Assembly: GCA_002280475.1 (NCBI GenBank) | Contig: NCEB01000003.1 | Span: forward strand, 1-64,000 | DNA: 64,000 nucleotides | From: Brevundimonas subvibrioides | GTDB lineage: Bacteria > Pseudomonadota > Alphaproteobacteria > Caulobacterales > Caulobacteraceae | Direction of reading: 5' to 3' | In this document: positions 1 to 11,396 of the stretch, in pieces | How positions within the stretch are numbered: position 1 is the stretch's first letter | Layout: the number at the start of each line of letters is the position of its first letter | Notes under the pieces: generated by a model | Told to the model about the DNA's origin: nothing | Seen by the model: the letters and a program-made list of their open reading frames with translations, nothing else | Database searches by the model: none | Position numbers and translations under genes: made by a program

Positions 1-111
1 GCCGCCGCTGGCGACGCCGCTGCCGCCGCTGGTGCCGCCCCCGCCGCCGACGCCGCCATGGCCCCGGCCGCCGACGCGATGGCCCCGGCTGCTGAAAAGC
101 CCGCCGCCTAA
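1..111 (+). CDS. C-terminal tail of an Ala/Pro-rich protein (partial)
   Basis: The gene enters from the left edge; only the last 36 codons are present, ending in TAA at 109-111. The tail is almost entirely Ala, Pro, Asp and Met, ending in EKPAA. Such tails occur on secreted, envelope and ribosome-associated proteins, so no function can be given. The frame is chosen because its stop codon lies 50 bases before a strong terminator; other frames across this low-complexity stretch are also open, so the call is moderate. Confidence 0.5.
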   Translation, partial: AAAGDAAAAAGAAPAADAAMAPAADAMAPAAEKPAA

Positions 112-160
112 GACCTTTCGGTCTTCAGTCGCTTCGACGGGCTCACGCCCGTCGGGAGAA

Positions 161-186
161 GGGGTCGCCTCGGCGGCCCCTTTTTC
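161..186 (+). terminator. Rho-independent terminator
   Basis: An eight-base-pair stem with one U-G pair (GGGGTCGC with GCGGCCCC) closes a four-base loop and is followed directly by TTTTTCTTT. It ends the transcript entering from the left. A second hairpin without a T-tract (CGACGGGC, loop TCAC, GCCCGTCG) sits just before it at 135-154. Confidence 0.75.
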
Positions 187-215
187 TTTGCCCGCTCTCC
201 TGCTTAGGACCCGTC

Positions 216-1967
216 ATGAGCGGTGACCGCGATCCTCGACTGGTCTGGACCGATGCGGGCGAACCCCGCTCTGGCCGGTTCGATGACGTCTATTTCTCCG
301 CCGAGGACGGGCTTGCGGAAAGTCGTGCGGTGTTCCTCAGGGGCTGCGACCTGCCGAATGCCTGGCACGGTCGCGACCACTTCACAGTGGCCGAACTGGG
401 GTTCGGGACCGGGCTGAACATCGTCGCCCTGCTGGACCTGTGGAAACGGACTCGGCCAGAGGGTGCCCGCCTGACCCTCTTTTCCATTGAGGCCTACCCC
501 CTCGGTGTCCAGGAGGCCCGGCGCGCCCTGGCGCAATGGCCGGAGGTGGCCGAGGCTCGCGACGCTCTGCTGGCAAACTGGCCGCCGCCGACGCCCGGGT
601 TCCACCGAATCGATCTGCCCACTTTCGATGCCGTGCTCGATCTTGCGATGGGCGATGCCGCGTGGGCTCTGGATCAGTGGACCGGCCGGGCCGACGCCTG
701 GTTCCTGGACGGTTTCGCACCGTCGACCAATCCACAGATGTGGTCCGACGCCGTGCTGGACGGGATCGCCGCCCGGTCCGCGCCGGACGCCCGCCTGGCG
801 ACCTTCACCGTCGCCGGGGCCGTGCGACGGGGATTGGCCGAGCGAGGATTCACCGTCGACAAACGCCCCGGCCACGGCAGGAAGCGCGAGCGGCTGGAGG
901 GACGCAGGCCCGGTCCCGCCCCCGGCGCGCGTCCCCGGCCGAGGGTGGCGGTGATCGGGGCGGGCATCGCGGGGGCCTCCGTGGTGCGCGCGCTGACGGC
1001 CGAAGGAATCCGGCCCGTTGTGATCGAGGCCGAGGGGCCGGGGGCCGGGGCCTCCGGCTTTCCGGCGGCCCTGGTCACTCCACGCTTCGACCTGGGGGAT
1101 GGAGCGATCGCCGCCCTGTTCGCCCAGGCCCTGGAGCGGGCGGGGGGCCTGTATCGCGCGATACCGGGGGCCGTGGTCGCCGAGGGTGTGCGCCAGCGGC
1201 CCGCCACAGACCGGGACACCGGCCGCTTCGCCCGCATCGCCGATCAGCCGATCTGGCCGCGGGAATCCATGACGCTTCAGGATGACGGCTCCCTGGCCAT
1301 GGCGGAGGCCCTGACCGTGCATCCGGCGATGATCCTAGGGGACTGGCTTCAGGGCGTCGAACGGCTGGCCTGGCGGATTGGGGACATCCGGGCGGATGGT
1401 GATGGCTGGATCGTCACGGCCGGGAAGGGCCAAACGCTCCGGGCCGACGCCGTGGTGCTCGCCGCGGGCTGGGGCGTGAGCCCACTGGCGCAGGATCTCG
1501 CCCTGTCGCCGGTGCGCGGCCAGGCGGACTGGGTTCAGGCCCCCTCGCCCGAGGCCGAGGCCTGGGGCGGCTATGTCGCGCCGACGCCCGACGGCTTCCT
1601 GTTCGGGGCCACCCATGACCGGAGCGACGTCGGAACCGAGGTCCGCGCAGCCGACACGCAGCGGAATCTGGCCTCACTGGCCACCCGGTCGCCCGACCTG
1701 GCTGCGGCGGCTGTGGCGGGCCCGGGTCAGGCCCGCGCGGCGGTGCGGGCCACGACGCGAGACCGGCTGCCCCTGACCGGGGCGGTCGGTGATCGACCGG
1801 GACTGTTCGTCCTGGGCGGACTGGGCTCGCGGGGGTTCTGCCTGGCACCGCTGCTGGCCGAACATGTGGCGGCCCTGATCCTGGATCGGCCTTCGCCCCT
1901 GCCCAGGGCCGTGGTTGAACGAGTGTCGCCGGCGCGTCCGGCCGCGCGGACCGTCCCGGAACCTTGA
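216..1967 (+). CDS. mnmC: Bifunctional tRNA mnm5s2U biosynthesis protein MnmC
   Basis: 583 residues carrying both MnmC activities. The first ~230 residues are the SAM-dependent MnmD methyltransferase domain, with the motif ELGFGTGLNIVALLDLW near residue 60. The rest is the FAD-dependent oxidoreductase domain that removes the carboxymethyl group, with a Rossmann motif GAGIAGAS near residue 248 and a C-terminal GLGSRGF flavin-site motif. The family modifies U34 in the wobble position of certain tRNAs in the cytoplasm. The length is a little short of E. coli MnmC (about 670) but both domains are complete. It starts with ATG after a terminator and is followed closely by a lipoprotein gene. Confidence 0.93.
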   Translation: MSGDRDPRLVWTDAGEPRSGRFDDVYFSAEDGLAESRAVFLRGCDLPNAWHGRDHFTVAELGFGTGLNIVALLDLWKRTRPEGARLTLFSIEAYPLGVQEARRALAQWPEVAEARDALLANWPPPTPGFHRIDLPTFDAVLDLAMGDAAWALDQWTGRADAWFLDGFAPSTNPQMWSDAVLDGIAARSAPDARLATFTVAGAVRRGLAERGFTVDKRPGHGRKRERLEGRRPGPAPGARPRPRVAVIGAGIAGASVVRALTAEGIRPVVIEAEGPGAGASGFPAALVTPRFDLGDGAIAALFAQALERAGGLYRAIPGAVVAEGVRQRPATDRDTGRFARIADQPIWPRESMTLQDDGSLAMAEALTVHPAMILGDWLQGVERLAWRIGDIRADGDGWIVTAGKGQTLRADAVVLAAGWGVSPLAQDLALSPVRGQADWVQAPSPEAEAWGGYVAPTPDGFLFGATHDRSDVGTEVRAADTQRNLASLATRSPDLAAAAVAGPGQARAAVRATTRDRLPLTGAVGDRPGLFVLGGLGSRGFCLAPLLAEHVAALILDRPSPLPRAVVERVSPARPAARTVPEP

Positions 1968-2008
1968 CCCCGGGGCGGGGCTTTCGCAGGGTGACCCCGG
2001 AGGTTCCC

Positions 2009-2418
2009 ATGACCATCACCCGCGCCCGTCTCGCCAGTCTGATCCTTGCGGCCACTGGCGTGGCCGTCGCTGCGTGCGCCCCGACCGACGGGGCCGCGCC
2101 CGTGCCCGGACAGGGCAGCGGCCAGGTCTGTTTCTTCCCGCGTCAGGTGACCAACTTCCGCTTCGCCGACGCCGACACCGTCTATGTTCGGTCGGCCCGC
2201 CGCGACGTCTATCGCCTGGCGACCACGGGCTGCCTGGACGGCGAGGCCTCCATATCGATCGCCCTCTTGCCCTTGGGCGGGGGCTCGCGCCTGTGTCCCG
2301 GCGACCGGGTCGATATCGTCCTGTCGTCGAACACGATCGGCCAGAACCCCTGCCGGGCCCGGGTCGAGGACCGTTTGACCGAGGCCGAGGTCGAGGCCCT
2401 GCCGGATCGCGACCGACC

Positions 2419-2422
<4 letters not shown>
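2009..2422 (+). CDS. DUF6491 family lipoprotein
   Basis: 137 residues from the ATG at 2009. I prefer this start to an in-frame ATG at 1964 because it places a clean lipoprotein signal at the N-terminus: a hydrophobic stretch ending VAVAAC, with the lipidated Cys at residue 23. The mature part has the pattern of DUF6491 proteins: [11 protein letters not shown], then [15 protein letters not shown], then a conserved Cys and a CPGDRVDI segment. No activity is known for the family; envelope location is inferred from the lipobox. It converges on the mutase gene, overlapping it by four bases. Confidence 0.7.
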
Positions 2423-4563
<2,141 letters not shown>

Positions 4564-4580
4564 CGGCCCCTCCCCCTGCT

Positions 4581-4709
4581 CCGCTCATCCCGGCGAAAGC
4601 CGGGACCCAGTCCTTGAGTAGAGCAGGATGGGTCGATTGATGGCTGCGGCGCCGCCCCGCCGCCCGTGCTCCCAAAGCACTGGGTCCCGGCTTTCGCCGG
4701 GATGAGCGG
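4581..4709. repeat. Inverted pair of REP-like palindromes inside the mutase operon
   Basis: Two 31-base arms, 4581-4611 and 4679-4709, are perfect reverse complements separated by 67 bases. Each arm also contains its own hairpin with a GNRA-type loop: CCCGGC GAAA GCCGGG. I recognise this core as a dispersed intergenic palindrome common in alphaproteobacterial genomes; that is memory, not a search. It occupies nearly the whole gap between the two mutase subunits, 10 bases after the stop of the first and 17 before the start of the second. Confidence 0.85.
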
Positions 4710-4719
4710 AAGAAATAGG

Positions 4720-6108
4720 TCATGCTACCTCTCCCTCGAAGGTCTCAGCCCAGCGGACGGGGGTCAGGAGCCTGCAGCGGTCGCCGTCGCCGGGAGCTGA
4801 AGGCGGCGGAGCGTCCTCGACCGAGACTGGCCGGACGTCGGCGTCCACGAACTTCGTGACCCCCACCAGATGCACCCCTCCGTCCTGATAGGTCTTCAGC
4901 AGAGCCTCGCGGCTCCGCGCCACGCGTTGCTGGATCGCGCCGCCATGGAGTGAGGCGATCAGGCCGCCTTCGCGCTCGATCTTCTGGAACTCGGCCCAGC
5001 CGACCTCGGCGAGATCGCGGGTTCGGTGGTCAAGGAACCAGGATCCAGCGGCCGGATCGGCGACGCGGCCGAGACGCGCCTCCTCCATCAGGACCAGCTG
5101 AGTGTTCCTCGCCTGCCGCCGGGCGAAGGCGTCGGGACGACCGCGCGCGCGGGAAAAGCCGTCCAGCACCACGGCCTCGGCCCCACCGACGGCACCGGCG
5201 AACCCGGCGGCGGTCAGGCGCAGCAGGTTGGGCCAGGGGTCGGTCGCGGCCAGCATCCGCCGTGAGGACCGCGCCTCGATGACGGCGGGCGTCTCGTGGC
5301 CCAAGGCACGGCTGAGCGAGCGCCACATCAGCCGGAGCGCCCGGACCCTGGCCAGGCTGTCGAAATACTCGGCGTCGACGCTGACCCCCAGCACCGTGCC
5401 CCCCAGCGCGCGCTCGACGGACAGGCCCGCGTCTACGGCCGCGCGGACATAGGTCGCGGCGGCGGCGGCGGCGAAGCCCAGCTCCTGCCCCGCCGACCCG
5501 CCGGCCTCGTGCGCCGCGCGGCCCGTGGCGAGGAAAAAGGTCGCTTCCGGATAGGCCCCGGCATGGCGGGCGGCGGTGTTGGCGGCCAGCTCGACGTGGG
5601 CCGCGATGGGCCGTGGTGATCCACCGGCCGTGGCGAAGGCGGTCAGGGGGTCCATGTGAAACAGCAGCCGGGCGCGGGGCGACCCCTTGGCGGCGACGGC
5701 CAGGGCGTTGGCGGCGTCCGGCCCGTCGATCCCGGCGTGAAGCGCGACCGGGGCCAGTTCCATCGACACGCCGTTCAGGGCGCGGGACAGGGGCTCGGAG
5801 TCAGACAGCACCGCGCCCGCCAGGATGACCGACGCCGCCCCGCCTTCGAGGTCGGTCAGGACGGCGGCGTTGACGGCTTCGGGGTCGTCGCCTTCGACCA
5901 GGGTCCGCAGGTCCCAGGGGCGGCCGTCGGCGCCGACGGCGCGGGGCGCGAAGACAGCGTCTGCCGCATTGGCGCGGCCATAGAGTGGACGGATCGTCAG
6001 GCCGTCGGCGTCGAGGTGGACCAGCCCCTCCAGCGCCCTGCCCTTCAATGCCTTTTCCGCCTCCGCGCGCCAGTCGGTCGGCGTTGGGATGGGGAAGGGC
6101 TGGGTCAA
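4720..6108 (-). CDS. mutA: Methylmalonyl-CoA mutase, small subunit
   Basis: 462 residues from a TTG at 6108 preceded by a GGAG about eight bases upstream; the frame stays open to an ATG at 6204, but that extension (Arg/Gly-rich) does not look like family sequence, whereas LTQPFPIPTPTDWRAEAEKA does. It resembles the TIM-barrel half of the mutase (GGAASV, TGRAAHEAGGSAGQE, DPAAGSW) and lacks the cobalamin domain, as expected of the non-catalytic partner in the heterodimer. It is the first gene of the mutase operon. Confidence 0.88.
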   Translation of the reverse strand: MTQPFPIPTPTDWRAEAEKALKGRALEGLVHLDADGLTIRPLYGRANAADAVFAPRAVGADGRPWDLRTLVEGDDPEAVNAAVLTDLEGGAASVILAGAVLSDSEPLSRALNGVSMELAPVALHAGIDGPDAANALAVAAKGSPRARLLFHMDPLTAFATAGGSPRPIAAHVELAANTAARHAGAYPEATFFLATGRAAHEAGGSAGQELGFAAAAAATYVRAAVDAGLSVERALGGTVLGVSVDAEYFDSLARVRALRLMWRSLSRALGHETPAVIEARSSRRMLAATDPWPNLLRLTAAGFAGAVGGAEAVVLDGFSRARGRPDAFARRQARNTQLVLMEEARLGRVADPAAGSWFLDHRTRDLAEVGWAEFQKIEREGGLIASLHGGAIQQRVARSREALLKTYQDGGVHLVGVTKFVDADVRPVSVEDAPPPSAPGDGDRCRLLTPVRWAETFEGEVA

Positions 6109-6175
6109 GGCGGGCTCCAGGAAATGGCGAGGCGGCCCTTTTGCGACCGCCCGGCCGTCTCGTCCAGAGCGGGCG

Positions 6176-7534
6176 CTAGTTCCCGTAGGCCAGCGGCAAG
6201 CCACCCGCCGGACGGCCGCCGTTGCGATAGCGGTCGCGCAGCAGGATCTGACGGCTATTCAGGGTCTGCTCCTGGCCATTGATGAACTGGGCCGTGACCG
6301 AGCTCAGCGGCTCCAGCGGGTCGCCGTCCCAGACCACCACATCGGCGGCGGCCCCGGCACGCAGCTCTCCGAATTGTCCGCCCATACCGAAGATGCGCGC
6401 CGGATTGACCGTCAGGGCCGCGATGGCCGCCTCGAACGGCAGGCCGTGCGAGACGGCGTTGCCGGCGTTGAAGCGGGCCTCGCGCGCGCGGTGGACGCCA
6501 TTGCCCTTGATGGCGATGACCACGCCCGCCGCGTTCAGGACGGCCGCGTTTTCCATCCTCGCCGCCCGGGTCTCGAGGCTGCCGGGCAGGTTGTCGATGG
6601 GGTTGAGCAGAACCGGCACGTCGGCCGCCGCGATCTGTGACGCGACCAGCCAGCCCTCGTCGGCGCCGTCCAGGATCAGGTCGATGTCCTCCTCATCGGC
6701 CAGACGCAGCACCTGCAGGATGTCGGCGGCGCGGCGCACGGTGACTATCAGAGGCATGTCGCCGTTGGCCACGGGGATCAGGGCCTCCAGATCGGCCCGC
6801 GACAGCGACAGGTCGCGCACAGCCGCCCGGTCATAGGCCGCGCGGTTGCGGGCATAGAGGCGGACCTCGGCCAGCGTCTCCTTGAACTGGACGAACTGGG
6901 CGCCGCGCGCGCCCCCCGCGATGCCGGCCCCGGCCTCGCCGAAGGGGGCCACCATGGCGATGCGCGGCCGCACCAGGATGTCGGTTCCGGCCGCCAGATG
7001 GATCACCGAGGCCTGTCCGGCGAACAGGCTGGGCGACTGAAGGCCCGCCGAGCCGACCCCGGCGAAGTCCGAGTCGTCGACGTGGTGAGAATGGCCGTCG
7101 CCGCCGCCCGAGCCGGGATGGTTGGGGATCACCACCGCGCGGGTGATGCCACCCAGCCGGGCGACCGGCAGGGTGAAGGACCAGGGGTCGAGGCCGTAGC
7201 TGACGTCGAACGAGGCCGAAATGGTGTTGGCGCTGTTTGACAGATCGTCCGAGCCGCCGACCGAGGAGATCTCCGACGCGCCGAGACCGGCGTCTACGGC
7301 GACCAGACCGGGCGTGACGACCGCCCCTTGGGCGTCGATCACACGGGCGCCGGACGGGGCGGCACCCGTTCCGACCGAGACGATGCGGCCGTTCTGGATG
7401 ACCACCGTGCCGTTCTCGATGACCGAGGTCCCGGTCAGGACCCGCCCGCCTGTGATGGCGGTCAGGTCCTGTGCGAGCGTCGGGGCGGCGGCCAGGGTGG
7501 CGGCCGTGGCGAGGAGCGAGATGAGGCGGCGCAT
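6176..7534 (-). CDS. Exported amidohydrolase-like protein, probably lacking metal ligands
   Basis: 452 residues from an ATG whose A sits next to the upstream gene's TGA, a one-base overlap implying translational coupling. A Sec signal peptide (cleavage after TLAQ) is followed by the amidohydrolase composite fold: the opening beta-sandwich (GGRVLTGTSVIENGTVVIQNGRI) and the closing one (GELRAGAAADVVVWDGDPLEPLS). The position that normally holds the HxH metal pair after GLVAVDA reads DAGLGAS, with no His. Together with the upstream gene this looks like a tandem pair with one active and one degenerate member; the substrate is unknown. Confidence 0.75.
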   Translation of the reverse strand: MRRLISLLATAATLAAAPTLAQDLTAITGGRVLTGTSVIENGTVVIQNGRIVSVGTGAAPSGARVIDAQGAVVTPGLVAVDAGLGASEISSVGGSDDLSNSANTISASFDVSYGLDPWSFTLPVARLGGITRAVVIPNHPGSGGGDGHSHHVDDSDFAGVGSAGLQSPSLFAGQASVIHLAAGTDILVRPRIAMVAPFGEAGAGIAGGARGAQFVQFKETLAEVRLYARNRAAYDRAAVRDLSLSRADLEALIPVANGDMPLIVTVRRAADILQVLRLADEEDIDLILDGADEGWLVASQIAAADVPVLLNPIDNLPGSLETRAARMENAAVLNAAGVVIAIKGNGVHRAREARFNAGNAVSHGLPFEAAIAALTVNPARIFGMGGQFGELRAGAAADVVVWDGDPLEPLSSVTAQFINGQEQTLNSRQILLRDRYRNGGRPAGGLPLAYGN

Positions 7535-9015
7535 CAGCGGGCTCCCGGAGCGATGTTGGCGGCGGCGATGCCGAAGCCGGGCTGGCCCAGCTCGAAGTCG
7601 GACAGGGGCTGGTAGCGCGGGTCCATGCGGTCGAAGGTCAGGGCTCCGTCGATGAAGACCTGGTCGGCGCGGGCATAGACGCTGAAGGGGTTGGCGCTCC
7701 AGATCACGACGTCGGCGCGCTTGCCGGGTTCCAGCGAGCCGGTCTCGTCGGCGATGCCGATCGAGCGGGCGGCGTTGGAGGTGATCCAGCTGATGGCCCG
7801 CTCTTCGGAGATATTGATGCCCGCCCGGCGTCCGGCGGCGACGGCGGCGGCCACTTCCTGGTTCAGGCGCTGGGTCAGCTGGGCGTCGTCGGAATGGATG
7901 ACGGCGCAGGAGCCGGGGGCCTGGTCGACCAGGGCGGCGTTCTCCTCGACCCCATCCAGGGCCTCCATCTTGAAGCCCCACCAGCCGGTCCACATGTCGG
8001 CGCAGATGCCCGCCTCGGCCAGCTGCGGCGCCAGCTTGTAGGCCTCGATGGCGTGGTGGAAAGCGGTGATGCGGAAGCCGAACTCGTCAGCGATGTCCAT
8101 CATCACGGCCATCTCGTCGGCACGATAGCAGTGATTCTGGACCATGATCGAGCCGTCCAGCACGCCCGCCAGGGTCTCGTTCTGCAGGTTGCGGGTCGGC
8201 GGGCTGCCCTCGCCGGTCTCGCGCCACTTGTCCCATTTGTCGCGATAGTCCTGGGCCGCGATGAAGGCCGCGCGATAGCCGGCGACATTGCCCATGCCCG
8301 TCGCCGGGCTCTGGTTGCGGCCGCCGTAGACGCGCGACGGATTCTCGCCGCAGGCCATCTTCACGCCGTAGGGCGCCTCGGGGAATTTCATACCCTGCAT
8401 GGTCACCGAGGGAATGTTGCGGACCGTGACCGACCGCCCGCCGAACAGGTTGGCCGATCCAGGCAGGATCATCAGGGTCGTTACGCCGCCCGCCCGGGCG
8501 GTGTTGAAGCCGGGGTCCTGGGGCCAGATGGAGTGTTCGGCCCAGACCTGGGCGGTGTTCGGGCTGGTCGCCTCGTTGCCGTCGCTCATGCCGGTCACGC
8601 CCGGCGAGGGATAGACGCCGAGGTGGCTGTGCACATCGATGATGCCCGGCGTCACGAACCGGCCGCGCGCATCAACCACGCGGTGGCCGCCGGGGACCGG
8701 GGTGTCGGCCCCGCCGACGACGGCGACGCGGCCATCGGTGACGATGACGACGCCGTTCTCGATCCGCTGATCGGTGCCGGTGAAGACCGTGGCGCCCACG
8801 ATGGCCATGTTCTCGCGCGGCAGGGGCGCATAGGTCGAGGGGAAGGGATCGGGATTGGCGGCGTAGTCGAGGCCGGCCGGCAGGGCGCGCGCCTGACGCG
8901 AGGGACTCTGGGCCTGCCCGGACCCGGACCCGTCCTCGGTGGTGGCGCAGGCGGACAGCGCGAACGCGCAGGCGACCACGGCGAGGCTGGGCCCCCGCAA
9001 GGAACGACGGAACAT
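7534..9015 (-). CDS. Amidohydrolase family lipoprotein
   Basis: 493 residues. The ATG at 9015 is chosen over one at 9039 because AGGGGAGGG lies six bases upstream and it gives a lipoprotein signal ending ALSAC. The protein has the amidohydrolase fold of the imidazolonepropionase-like group: IVTDGRVAVVGG, the metal motif IIDVHSHLG (HxH), FHHAIEAYK, HSDDAQ and the closing EPGKRADVVIWSANPFS. The family hydrolyses amide or ring bonds with one or two metals; the substrate here cannot be read from the sequence. It leads a two-gene operon, and its lipobox suggests a periplasmic, membrane-anchored location. Confidence 0.8.
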   Translation of the reverse strand: MFRRSLRGPSLAVVACAFALSACATTEDGSGSGQAQSPSRQARALPAGLDYAANPDPFPSTYAPLPRENMAIVGATVFTGTDQRIENGVVIVTDGRVAVVGGADTPVPGGHRVVDARGRFVTPGIIDVHSHLGVYPSPGVTGMSDGNEATSPNTAQVWAEHSIWPQDPGFNTARAGGVTTLMILPGSANLFGGRSVTVRNIPSVTMQGMKFPEAPYGVKMACGENPSRVYGGRNQSPATGMGNVAGYRAAFIAAQDYRDKWDKWRETGEGSPPTRNLQNETLAGVLDGSIMVQNHCYRADEMAVMMDIADEFGFRITAFHHAIEAYKLAPQLAEAGICADMWTGWWGFKMEALDGVEENAALVDQAPGSCAVIHSDDAQLTQRLNQEVAAAVAAGRRAGINISEERAISWITSNAARSIGIADETGSLEPGKRADVVIWSANPFSVYARADQVFIDGALTFDRMDPRYQPLSDFELGQPGFGIAAANIAPGAR

Positions 9016-9057
9016 GAAAACCCTCCCCTGTCGCGCCACGCCGCGCGGAACCGGAGG

Positions 9058-9112
9058 ATTACAAGGGCTTCAAAACCCGTCCGTCAAAGGCGGAAACATT
9101 ACAAGTCTGTAA
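9058..9112 (-). promoter_or_regulatory. Candidate promoter and operator of the amidohydrolase operon
   Basis: On the minus strand TTGACG (9087-9082) and TGTAAT (9063-9058) are 18 bases apart and sit 43 bases or more before the start codon. Just upstream of the -35 is the dyad TTACA-AGTC-TGTAA (9099-9112), and the octamer ATTACAAG occurs both there and over the -10 box. This could be a repressor or activator site; no regulator gene is adjacent. Confidence 0.4.
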
Positions 9113-9170
9113 GAAGCGGAAGTCCGGGCGTCCGGCGCGCCCTCGGGCCGGGTCGGGACCGCGCAAGCAA

Positions 9171-9200
9171 AGGGGGCCAGCAGTCGCCTGCTGGCCCCCT
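9171..9200 (-). terminator. Terminator after tRNA-Ala
   Basis: A perfect 13-bp stem (AGGGGGCCAGCAG with its complement) around a four-base loop begins six bases past the tRNA 3' end. The T-run after it on the minus strand is short (TTTGCTT), but stem strength and position support termination of the tRNA transcript. Confidence 0.75.
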
Positions 9201-9206
9201 GGAAAC

Positions 9207-9282
<76 letters not shown>

Positions 9283-9442
9283 GAACCTTTCGGCCCGATC
9301 GGCCGGGGAAACACTGCCCCCCGGCGAGGCGGCGGAAACTATGTCAGGCCCTATTGGCGATCAAGCCCGCCTGAACCATTTATTTTCGCCGCCTTGAAGG
9401 GTCACCGGAGCGGCTCGAAAGCCGCCCCGGCGAACGGTTCGA

Positions 9443-9910
9443 TCAGTCGTCGTCCTTGCCTTTCTTGACCACGTCTTCGTCGAAGGCGTCGTCGTCCTCG
9501 TCCTCGATGAAGGGCACGGAATCGTCGTCGTCGTCGTCGGCCAGGACATCGTCGTCGTCATCGCCGTCGCTGGCGCCCATGCCGGGGGCGTCGGGGGCGT
9601 CGGCGGCGTCGTCGTCCTCGTCGTCCGGCGTCAGGATCGGCTCGTGGCCCTCCTGGTCGATCTCGGGGGTGGCGACGGCCTCGTCCTCGTCATCCTCGTC
9701 GTCGGTCGCCTTCTTCTCGACGACCTGATCCTCGGCCTCGTCGGCCGGGTAGCCTCCGGGACGACCGCGCCGGCTGCGCAGCTTGATGGCCTCTTCAGGA
9801 TCGAATTCGGTGTCGCATTTGGGGCAGTGGGCAGGGCGACGGCCCAGGTCGTAGAACTTCGCCTGGCAGTTCGGACAGACCTGCTTGGCGCCAAGTTTGG
9901 GATCGGCCAC
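9443..9910 (-). CDS. FYDLN-acid family protein (TIGR02300)
   Basis: 155 residues from a GTG at 9910. The N-terminus has a small zinc-ribbon-like module with CPNCQAKFYDLGRRPAHCPKC, i.e. two CxxC pairs around the FYDLN signature that names the family. The rest is extremely acidic, with runs of Asp, and ends KKGKDDD. The function of this alphaproteobacterial family is not known to me; a nucleic-acid or protein-binding role is only a guess. It is divergent from aroA, with 135 bp between the starts. Confidence 0.85.
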   Translation of the reverse strand: MADPKLGAKQVCPNCQAKFYDLGRRPAHCPKCDTEFDPEEAIKLRSRRGRPGGYPADEAEDQVVEKKATDDEDDEDEAVATPEIDQEGHEPILTPDDEDDDAADAPDAPGMGASDGDDDDDVLADDDDDDSVPFIEDEDDDAFDEDVVKKGKDDD

Positions 9911-10045
9911 GGGGGTGGAGCCTTTGGCTGGTGGGGTGGGATTTCGGGCGCGTCCCTTGCCACCCCCCGGGGCCGCTGTCAAAAGCCCTGTTCGGCCTGA
10001 CCGCGAGGTCGGCGATCCCCTCAGCCAGCCCGGAGCCCGACGCGG

Positions 10046-11359
10046 GTGAGCGACGCCCCCCATCTGACCGCGCGTCGTGCCGGCCCCCTGACCGGAACCG
10101 TGCGGGCCCCCGGCGACAAGTCGATGTCCCACCGCTCCATGATCCTGGGGGCGATGGCGACGGGCGTGACCGAGGTCGAGGGCCTGCTGGAAGGCGACGA
10201 TGTCATCGCCACCGCCCGCGCCGCCGAGGCGTTCGGCGCGACGGTGGAGCGCCTCGGTCCCGGCCGCTGGCGGGTGATCGGCCGGGGCGGCCTCGCCTCG
10301 CCTTCGGGCGTCATCGACTGCGGCAACGCCGGGACCGGGGTGCGGCTCCTGATGGGAGCGGCGGCGGGATATGGCCTGACCGCGACCTTCGACGGCGATG
10401 CCTCTCTGCGCGGGCGGCCCATGGGGCGGGTGACGGATCATCTGGAGCGGATGGGTGCGCGGTTCGACTGGAGCGGCAAGCCGGGCCTCCTGCCCGCCAC
10501 CCTGAACGGCGGCGGCCTGACGGCGATCGACCATGTGCAGACGGTGGCCTCTGCCCAGGTCAAGTCGGCGATCCTGCTGGCCGGGTTGAACGCCGACGGC
10601 GTCACCTCGGTCACCGAGCCCGAGCGGAGCCGCGATCACACCGAGCGGATGCTCCGCGCCTTCGGCGTGACGGTCGATGTCCAGGAGCAGGGCGGAGGCT
10701 GGATCATCCGGCTGGCGGGCGGTCAGCGGCTGACGGGCACCGCCGTCGCCGTTCCGGGCGATCCTTCGTCGGCGGCCTTTCCGCTGGCGGCCGGACTGAT
10801 CGTCCCCGGGTCGTCGGTGACGGTCGAAGGCGTGATGCTGAACCTCTTGCGAACCGGCTTGTTCGAGACCTGGCGCGAGATGGGGGCGGACCTGACCATC
10901 GCCAACCGGCGCGTGGCCGGCGGCGAGGACGTGGGCGACATCACGGCGCGGCACTCCGTTCTGAAGGGCGTCGTGGTGCCGGAGACGCGCGCCGCCGCCA
11001 TGATCGACGAATACCCGATCCTGGCCGCCACGGCCGCCTTCGCCGAGGGGGTCACCGTCATGCGCGGCGTGGGCGAGATGCGCGTCAAGGAGAGCGACCG
11101 CATCCGGTTGATGGTCGACGGGCTGCGCGCCTGCGGCGTTGCGGTCGAGGAGGAGCCGGAGGGCTTCATCGTCACCGGCGGTCGCGTGCCGGGCGGCGCG
11201 ACCGTCCACACCGCCCACGACCACCGCATCGCCATGAGCCACCTGGTGCTGGGGCTGGGGGCCGAGAACGCCGTGACAGTCGACGAGCCGGAGATGATCG
11301 CGACCAGCTTTCCGGGGTTCGTCGAGATGATGCGAGGACTGGGCGGGGACGTCGCATGA
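10046..11359 (+). CDS. aroA: 3-phosphoshikimate 1-carboxyvinyltransferase (EPSP synthase)
   Basis: 437 residues from a GTG. The enzyme joins shikimate-3-phosphate and PEP in the shikimate pathway. Motifs seen: [10 protein letters not shown] near residue 22, the PEP-site segment [14 protein letters not shown] near residue 92, and [10 protein letters not shown] near the C-terminus. The active-site loop has Gly where the glyphosate-tolerant CP4-type enzyme has Ala (NAGTG rather than NAATG). It begins the conserved block aroA-cmk-rpsA, with cmk 37 bases downstream. Confidence 0.95.
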   Translation: MSDAPHLTARRAGPLTGTVRAPGDKSMSHRSMILGAMATGVTEVEGLLEGDDVIATARAAEAFGATVERLGPGRWRVIGRGGLASPSGVIDCGNAGTGVRLLMGAAAGYGLTATFDGDASLRGRPMGRVTDHLERMGARFDWSGKPGLLPATLNGGGLTAIDHVQTVASAQVKSAILLAGLNADGVTSVTEPERSRDHTERMLRAFGVTVDVQEQGGGWIIRLAGGQRLTGTAVAVPGDPSSAAFPLAAGLIVPGSSVTVEGVMLNLLRTGLFETWREMGADLTIANRRVAGGEDVGDITARHSVLKGVVVPETRAAAMIDEYPILAATAAFAEGVTVMRGVGEMRVKESDRIRLMVDGLRACGVAVEEEPEGFIVTGGRVPGGATVHTAHDHRIAMSHLVLGLGAENAVTVDEPEMIATSFPGFVEMMRGLGGDVA

Positions 11360-11396
11360 GGCGTCCAGTGCGCCGCCGTGCTAGCGATACTGGGTC

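Noticed and set aside
1..111. The A/P-rich left edge as a collagen-like repeat or CRISPR-like array
   Set aside because: It is a low-complexity protein tail without regular spacer or repeat units. No CRISPR array was seen anywhere in the window.
5900..6204. Longer N-terminus for the mutase small subunit (ATG at 6204)
   Set aside because: The extra 32 residues are Arg/Gly-rich and unlike the family, while the TTG at 6108 has a proper ribosome binding site.
9480..9720. Asp-rich codon runs as a microsatellite or assembly artefact
   Set aside because: The frame is intact to a normal stop and acidic tails are typical of this family.
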